DNA from: Helichrysum umbraculigerum
Lineage: Eukaryota; Streptophyta; Magnoliopsida; Asterales; Asteraceae
DNA: 64,000 nucleotides
Assembly: GCA_949592205.1 (NCBI GenBank)
Contig: CATIUR010000001.1
Location: 41,867,001-41,931,000, forward strand
Reading direction: 5' to 3'
Made by a program: the position numbers and the translations under genes. This document shows, in pieces, positions 58,244 through 64,000 of this stretch (position 1 is the stretch's first letter; each line of letters starts with the position of its first letter). Under the pieces are notes generated by a model. It was not told the DNA's origin. It did not search any database and saw nothing but the letters and a program-made list of their open reading frames with translations.

Positions 58244-58626
58244 TGTTAGGATTTATTAATTTGATGAGACAAAATAAAAGATGCAAGTTGAGGGACTAAA
58301 GATGAATTGTTTTATTTTAATTAGTCTTCTAGAATAATTATGATTTCTTGTAACCCTAAAGATCTCTATTATATAAAGAGACATAGGGACGTAGGTTTTG
58401 GTGTGCACACATAATGTAGACGTCTAGGGTTTTGGTTTAGCCTCAAGATCAAGGTTTCTTGATCCTGTTGCAATTGTGTAACCATTTTATTCTGATCAAA
58501 TAAAATTGAGGCTTGAAGTGATAACATCGATTTGTTCTTATTCCGCTGCAAATTATTGTCTTTGTTATCATTGATCCTCGGTCAAGATCTAAACAATCTG
58601 AGCTAGATCGTTATTAGGTTTTCACA
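58244..58626 (+). repeat. Left LTR of the non-autonomous copia element
   Basis: 383 bp, TG...CA. TATTATATAAAGAGAC at about 58367-58382 is a good TATA box with transcription expected just downstream. The small ORF repeated in both LTRs is a by-product of the duplication. Confidence 0.88.
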
Positions 58627-59246
58627 ATTGGTATCAGAGAAAGGTTGCTCGTGATCTAGGATATACAAGGTGTACGAGATAAAAGAAGCCGTATCGAAGA
58701 AACCCTAGAAGATTGCAAGAAAAATTCGTAATTCGTCACTTTCTGCACAGCCATGGTAAAAAATTCGGATCTCATTCGTTAACCGTTAGATGGTCATGAA
58801 ATTTGAACTGTAGGTTCATAACACAAAGGCGCACATTCGTACCGAAGGAATTTTCGATCTGGGCTTTTGATTGAGAGATATTCATTGTCGAAATTGGTTG
58901 CTGAAAGTTTAGGGTTTTTCAAAATGGCAGAAGTAAAACGATCACTGTGTCTTCGTTATCCTACGAAAGTTGATGATTTTTGGATATGTTATATAAGACA
59001 TATGTATCTACATCGTGTAAAAATTTCATAGTGATCGGATGTTTCTATATAGAGATATTAAAATTCGAAGTTAATGCAGTAAGTTTATGGTTTCTTTTCG
59101 TGCAGCTGAAGTCAAATAATTCCTGTAAATTCATTAACCGTTGGATCAACTTGATTTTTGGATATGTGGTTAATGAAACATTGTTGGACTTCATGTTAAA
59201 GTTTGAGCTTGATCAGATAAGTCATCAAGAAGATATATAATTCTGA

Positions 59247-59515
59247 AGCTGCTGCCACTGCTCGTTAAATGTGCTAGCCACTGCTCACACTGTTAAGTAC
59301 AACGTTGCCTTTGTTAGTACAACGTTGCCGCTGCTAGCACAGATCTACCGCTGTTAGTACAAGCTTGCCACTGCTAGCACAAAACCCTACCGCTGCTAAT
59401 ACATAGTAACCACTGTTCGGTATAGCCACTGTTAGTAGTTGCCACTGCTAGTTAGTAGTTGCCACTGTTAATATAATTTTACCACTGTTGGGTAGCGAGC
59501 ACTGTTAGTCATTTT
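59247..59515 (+). repeat. Degenerate minisatellite of CCACTGYTAGYACAA type
   Basis: More than ten imperfect units of about 15-22 bp built around CCACTGCTAG or CCGCTGTTAG and followed by TACAA, within the interior of the non-autonomous copia element. Confidence 0.75.
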
Positions 59516-60379
59516 TCAAACACTAGCGGAATTAGTGATACTCGTCATGGATGGTACTACATGGTATTCGTTGCTATTATTGGATGGTTATCCGTACAGT
59601 TCTTATGGTTACTGTATAAGAAAAGTTTGGATCTCGATTGGAATTGTTTTCATAACAATTTATTCTTATTGATTTAATGGCTTATTTATGAAGATTATAT
59701 GAAGAAGTGATTACGAAGAAGGTTGATTATAGCTTATTTGATATTGTAGTTGAGTTTGACAGGTTTGTATCTTATCATATCTCAAAGTGGTGGATGAAGA
59801 GCTTTGAAGATAACTTGTTTGATATGTATGGTGACGACGAAGACTTGACAAATCTAGCAAACGTGTGAGATTAAACTTAGGATGCTCAATGCTCACATTT
59901 GCTATCACTTGAAAGAGTTTTGGTGTGCTCGGTGACTTATTATGGAAAATAAGGATTTTTGTCAAAGAGATTGTAATCTACTTATACATAGGATTATAAG
60001 TTCGACGTCGTGGATAGTACAAGATATAAGGTACAAGTTTGGAAGACTTAATTTCTTTATTAAGTTTGTTATATTCTATTTTCTTCACCGACCAGTAATC
60101 ATTACATAGAGCCAATCGAATTTGAGATTCAAGAGATGGTGAACATATTTTAAGGGGAAGCTTACTGTTTATTGTTTCATCATCTACATGTAACACTTGA
60201 GGGGAAGTGTTTACAAGTTGCCAAAGACCCCTATTGGAATATGACAAAAAGGGGAAGAAGAATTTGAAGATTCAGATTTGCAACTTATCGCAAGGCATGA
60301 TATGATTACAAGAAATCAAGAGTTAAGGGGAAGTTTTGCAAGAAGATCGATATTTTGTCATCATCAAATAGGGGAAGAT

Positions 60380-60762
60380 TGTTGGGATTTATTAATTTGA
60401 TGAGACAAAATAAAAGATGCAAGTTGAGGGACTAAAGATGAATTGTTTTATTTTAATTAGTCTTCTAGAATAATTATGATTTCTTGTAACCCTAAAGATC
60501 TCTATTATATAAAGAGACATAGGGACGTAGGTTTTGGTGTGCACACATAATGTAGACGTCTAGGGTTTTGGTTTAGCCTCAAGATCAAGGTTTCTTGATC
60601 CTGTTGCAATTGTGTAACCGTGTTATTCTGATCAAATAAAATTGAGGCTTGAAGTGATAACATCGATTTGTTCTTATTCCGCTGCAAATTATTGTCTTTG
60701 TTATCATTGATCCTAGGTCAAGATCTAAACAATCTGAGCTAGATCGTTATTGGGTTTTCACA
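60380..60762 (+). repeat. Right LTR of the non-autonomous copia element
   Basis: 383 bp, only a few substitutions from the left LTR. It is preceded by the PPT-like AGGGGAAGAT. Confidence 0.88.
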
Positions 60763-61235
60763 ACCTTAAGTAATTTTCTACATTAGTAATTCACCAGTAA
60801 TAATAGCCAACAAAGCAAATAGACATAAGTACATATAATAAGTTTAATAAATAATAATTTGAATAATTATAATCTTCTATCCATCTGAGTATTATTAAGT
60901 TGTTCCTAAAACTTATCTATTAGAATCTGTATCAAAATATAAATATAAACATGTTCGTTCGGAACCAAAACGTCCCCCTTATCTTGTAGATTATTGTAAA
61001 TTGGATCCTTTATTTATTTGTATTTAAATTGCAAATATTTGTAATTAGAAATAAATAGATAATTAGTTATAAATAAGAATCACGTTTCTTGTGTTCTTTG
61101 TGTTCGAATTTGGACTTACTTATTAAGCTATATTACATGAACGGGTCAATCTTGCCTGAATTGTGTGATAGTATTAGTTAGTATTTCCTTAATTTTAAAC
61201 TTGTGATTATAATTGCCTATACTTTCACCACATCA
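60763..61235 (+). repeat. 3' end of the 5' LTR of a plus-strand Athila element
   Basis: It ends CACCACATCA just before the PBS. It shares a row of matching blocks with the array LTRs (TGTTCGNNCGGAAC near 60953, AAAACGTNCCCC, TGTGTGATAGTATT near 61158, ACTTTCAC at the end), so the array at 16747 derives from a related element. Confidence 0.75.
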
Positions 61236-61241
61236 AGTTTT

Positions 61242-61258
61242 TGGCGCCGCTGCCGGGG
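61242..61258 (+). promoter_or_regulatory. Primer-binding site, tRNA-Asp type
   Basis: TGGCGCCGCTGCCGGGG matches the complement of the plant tRNA-Asp 3' end except one base, the usual Athila-lineage PBS. Confidence 0.88.
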
Positions 61259-61801
61259 AACACTTAACCGATTGAACTCTTGTTTTACCGGAGGAGCGGT
61301 ATATTTTAATTAAACTAATTATTTAACTTGTATAATTTTTATTTCTGACACTTTGCAAAATCAATAAGAAATATCGGCTCACCCATTGAGAATACTGACA
61401 AAAACAAAGGTATAAGGAGTAAAGCCCTACCTCATTGATTTATCATATAAGAGGTAAGGTGCTTCTCGAAAGAAATATATTTTTAATAAGCTTCACGCTG
61501 ACCTGTTTCTCCGCTTTTGTGTACTATCAATGGAGCTACCGAGATCTATTGACTAGCTTTGTAAAAGAAATTTAACAAAACTCACTGTAATTTCAAACTG
61601 TTGTATAAATAACTAACATGCATAATTAACAAATAGGAAATTTGGGTTAGGGTATTCTTCTTCGATTATTTAATTTTGAATGTGTTTTATTATTAGTTAT
61701 CAGGATTCATATACACCAACTTGAATATTTCTAACATATTATTAACATTTACTTTTGAATTTAAAGTACTACTAAATTCTGTTTTTGTTGCAGATGGATG
61801 T

Positions 61802-63349
61802 ATGACCCGGACACTTCATCCAGATCCACTTAGTCCATTTGACGAACCAGAACGAGAATTTCATTCTAGAAGACGATTATCATACGCGCCACCTAATTCG
61901 CCAGAACACGGAATTTCATCTGAGGAAGACGACTTAATATTTCATAACAGTTTAGTCAAAACGGTTAAAAGAGGGTATTACTCCGATTCAGAGTTAGATA
62001 AAGTACCTTCTAGACAACATACAATATATCTAAGCGATTCTGAACCAGAACAAAGAAACATGGCAGACATAGCTAACATGACGCTTGAGGATTACACTAT
62101 TCAAACTCGTGGAGATCCGAGACCGGGAGTGGTTAGGCCTGCTATAGCTAGAGAAGTAGAGTTTGAATTAAAGGGGCAATTTTTGAAAGAATTATGAGAG
62201 AATCCTTTCAGAGGAGAAGATAAAGAAGATGCAAATGAGCATGTTGAGAAAATTTTAGAGATTGCAGATATGTTTAATATTCCTAATGTTACAAGAGATC
62301 AGGTTATGTTACGAGTATTTCCTTTAACATTAAAGGATGGAGCTAAGAGATTGATTAATAATGAACCAGCTGGATCTATTACTACTTGGGAAGATCTTCG
62401 TACAAAATTTCTAAAAATGTATTGTACACCTTCCAAGACGTCGAAGATGATCGATGAGATTAGGAACTTTAAGCAGAAACCCGATGAATCTTTATATCAA
62501 GCTTGGGAGAGATATAAGGAGATGTTACATAAATGTCCACAACATGATTTGAATGTCCAACAAGAAATAACGGTATTCTATAAAGGAGTTGATCGAGCAA
62601 CACGTCAACAGTTAGATGCACAAGGCCTAGTACCTAAGAAAACTCCAGCAGTAGCAAAAGCCGAAATTAAATAATTAACTAAGCATTCTCAGTTATGGGA
62701 TGAAGGTTCATCTGGAAGAAAGAGGATATCTGAAGACAGTGATGGTCTCGCAGCTATCACTGCAAAATTGGAAAGTAAGGGAAGAGATATTAAGAAAGTG
62801 AATGAACAAGTTCATGCAATCAGGATTGGTTGTGAAATATGTGGAGGAAATCATCTAAAGACAGAATGTCCTAATAATGATAGTGAAATGAATACTGAAG
62901 AAGTTATGTATGGGGATTTTCAAGGAAATCCAAATTATCGTCAAGTTTCTAATTTTAGAAGAGTTAATTAACCAGGACAACAGTATCAACAAGAAGCACC
63001 AGGTTTCTATGTCAAAACGGGACAAAATCCGTCCTATTCTGACAGGATCAACTCAATAGAAAGTATTTTGGGAAAAATGGTAGAAGCAAGTAATAAAAGA
63101 ATGGATGATCATGATGCAAGGATGTGTAATAATGAAGCATCAATCAAACAAATTGAAGGATCAGTTCATCAGATTGCTAAAACATTACAGGAGAGATTTC
63201 CAGGAACATTGCCAGGATTTACTGAAACAAATCGAAAGGAGCAAGCTAAAGTAGTAATTACTAGAAGTGGTAAGAATGTTGACTCTCCTGTTATAACTAA
63301 TAAAATTGTTGAATCTGAGCAGGTTGAAAAAGAAACAATTGATGAAGAC
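61802..63349 (+). pseudogene. gag: Athila-type gag, truncated and with three in-frame stops
   Basis: One frame runs from the ATG at 61802 (MTRTLHPDPLSPFDEP) to 63349 with no frameshift. It has TGA at 62195, TAA at 62672 and TAA at 62969; the first and third fit C-to-T changes of Arg and Gln codons. The N-terminus is acidic. The gag core follows (FRGEDKEDANEHVEKILEIADMFNIPNVTRDQVMLRVFPLTLKDGAKRL ... WEDLRTKFLKMYCTPSKTSKMIDEI), then a zinc knuckle CEICGGNHLKTEC (about 62836-62874) and the SIESILGKMVEASNKRMDDHDARM segment. A new LTR cuts the frame after DED at 63349, before the protease. TTTTGTTGCAG just before the start region could be a splice acceptor. Confidence 0.88.
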
Positions 63350-64000
63350 TGTCACGGTCCCAACGGTCGGTCGGGTTTTAGAATCTGAGTCGTTGCACCG
63401 ACGGCTACCGAGACGCGCGAGCGGTTGAAAGTTTTAAAAATTTATATTTGCTGGGCTCAAACTATGTAAGCTACCTACCTTGTGGGTAAGGCGGCAAGTA
63501 TAACTCGAGTGTCGTCCAAAATCGGAACGAATTGAATTGAATTGGAACTTACCAAAGATAACTTGATAATAGGATGGGTTTAAAACAAGGTAGGTATGGG
63601 TTTTGGTTTTATCTAATCTAATCTAAAGACGTAAATTAAAGTGCAGGAAAGTAAACGAGAATATAAGCAGCAGGTAGAGAGTGATTGCTGAAACTTCGAC
63701 GATTAGGGTTTCGGGATGATATTATATTGATGATAGGTGATTACTCTGGTTAAGAATCTTCTAAACAGTCGGTGTAAACACTAGGACCCTACGTCTAGGA
63801 GTAACCCTAAAGCATATGTCACTGAATCCTAGGCTATCCTGATTCTGGTCAGATGGGACTGTCTTCAGACCCACCTCACCGTCTCTTTCGGAGACCAAGC
63901 GACCCTCTGAATGAGGTTAAGGAATAAGGCGACAGTCCACAACACTGACTTTTCTTAACACCTATGTCTATCCAATTTTAACAGAGTAATACTGGTTGTA
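63350..64000 (-). repeat. LTR inserted in the Athila gag, running off the window
   Basis: It starts TGTCACGGTCCC and shares blocks with the Athila-like LTR at 51642 (GGTCGGTCG-like start, then ATGTCACTGAATCCTAGG compared with TATGTCACTGAGTACCTAGG near 52133, GATTCTGNTCAG, TTCTTAACACCTATG, and TACTGGTTGT at the window end). Orientation is inferred from that match. Its end and TSD are outside the window. Confidence 0.7.

Larger units (their letters stand above)
58244..60762 (+). mobile_element. Non-autonomous Ty1/copia-type element (2.5 kb) with 383 bp LTRs
   Basis: LTRs at 58244-58626 and 60380-60762 (TGTTRGGATTTATT...GGTTTTCACA) are nearly identical. TGGTATCAGAG (58629-58639) follows the left LTR as PBS, and AGGGGAAGAT precedes the right LTR as PPT, so the orientation is plus. 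The 1.75 kb interior has no gag or pol, only short ORFs and a CCACTGYTAGTA-type repeat. ACCTT abuts the right LTR (60763-60767) but on the left it lies 15 bp outside the LTR (58224-58228). Confidence 0.88.

Overview
This is repeat-rich nuclear DNA of a flowering plant. The retroelement families (Sirevirus-like Ty1/copia, Tekay-type Ty3/gypsy chromovirus, Athila-type Ty3/gypsy) and the remembered style of their proteins suggest a daisy-family (Asteraceae) genome. That placement is inference. I see no intact single-copy host gene, tRNA, rRNA or CRISPR. Nearly the whole window is nested LTR retrotransposons, and the nesting can be read from target-site duplications (TSDs), primer-binding sites (PBS), polypurine tracts (PPT) and broken reading frames.
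Layout. (1) 1-11947: a tandem copia structure on the minus strand. It has a partial LTR, an extra 389-codon ORF, an antisense spliced gene fragment, pol, a two-part gag, PBS, then two complete identical LTRs joined through GAGA, then a second copy of the PPT and extra ORF. (2) 12509-16501: a minus-strand gypsy fragment with broken gag, a coiled-coil ORF, PBS and a 2.4 kb LTR. (3) 16502-48627: a decayed plus-strand Tekay-type gypsy with gag, protease, RT, RNase H, integrase, chromodomain, PPT and 3' LTR. It is split by a 15.3 kb Athila-related tandem array (four LTRs, three coding-free internal regions, TSD GACAG), itself split by a 3.05 kb solo LTR (TSD AACGT). It is split again by a 9.8 kb minus-strand gypsy element with near-identical LTRs and a ruined interior. 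(4) 48628-57899: an unassigned island, a minus-strand Athila-like derivative whose LTR carries another solo LTR (TSD CTTTT), and an LTR remnant. (5) 57900-64000: the LTR tail and gag of a plus-strand Athila element. Its upstream part holds a 2.5 kb non-autonomous copia element, and its gag is cut by a further LTR that runs off the window.
Three observations stand out. The LTR-GAGA-LTR junction is exactly what end-joining of two unprocessed retrotransposon cDNA ends (a 2-LTR circle or concatemer) should give. Most LTRs carry a dense cluster of short inverted CG-containing words, and the word changes between LTRs while staying uniform inside each one. A three-exon gene fragment with in-frame GT-AG introns lies antisense inside the copia element.
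All domain calls are from motifs read by eye; LTR identities are visual estimates.
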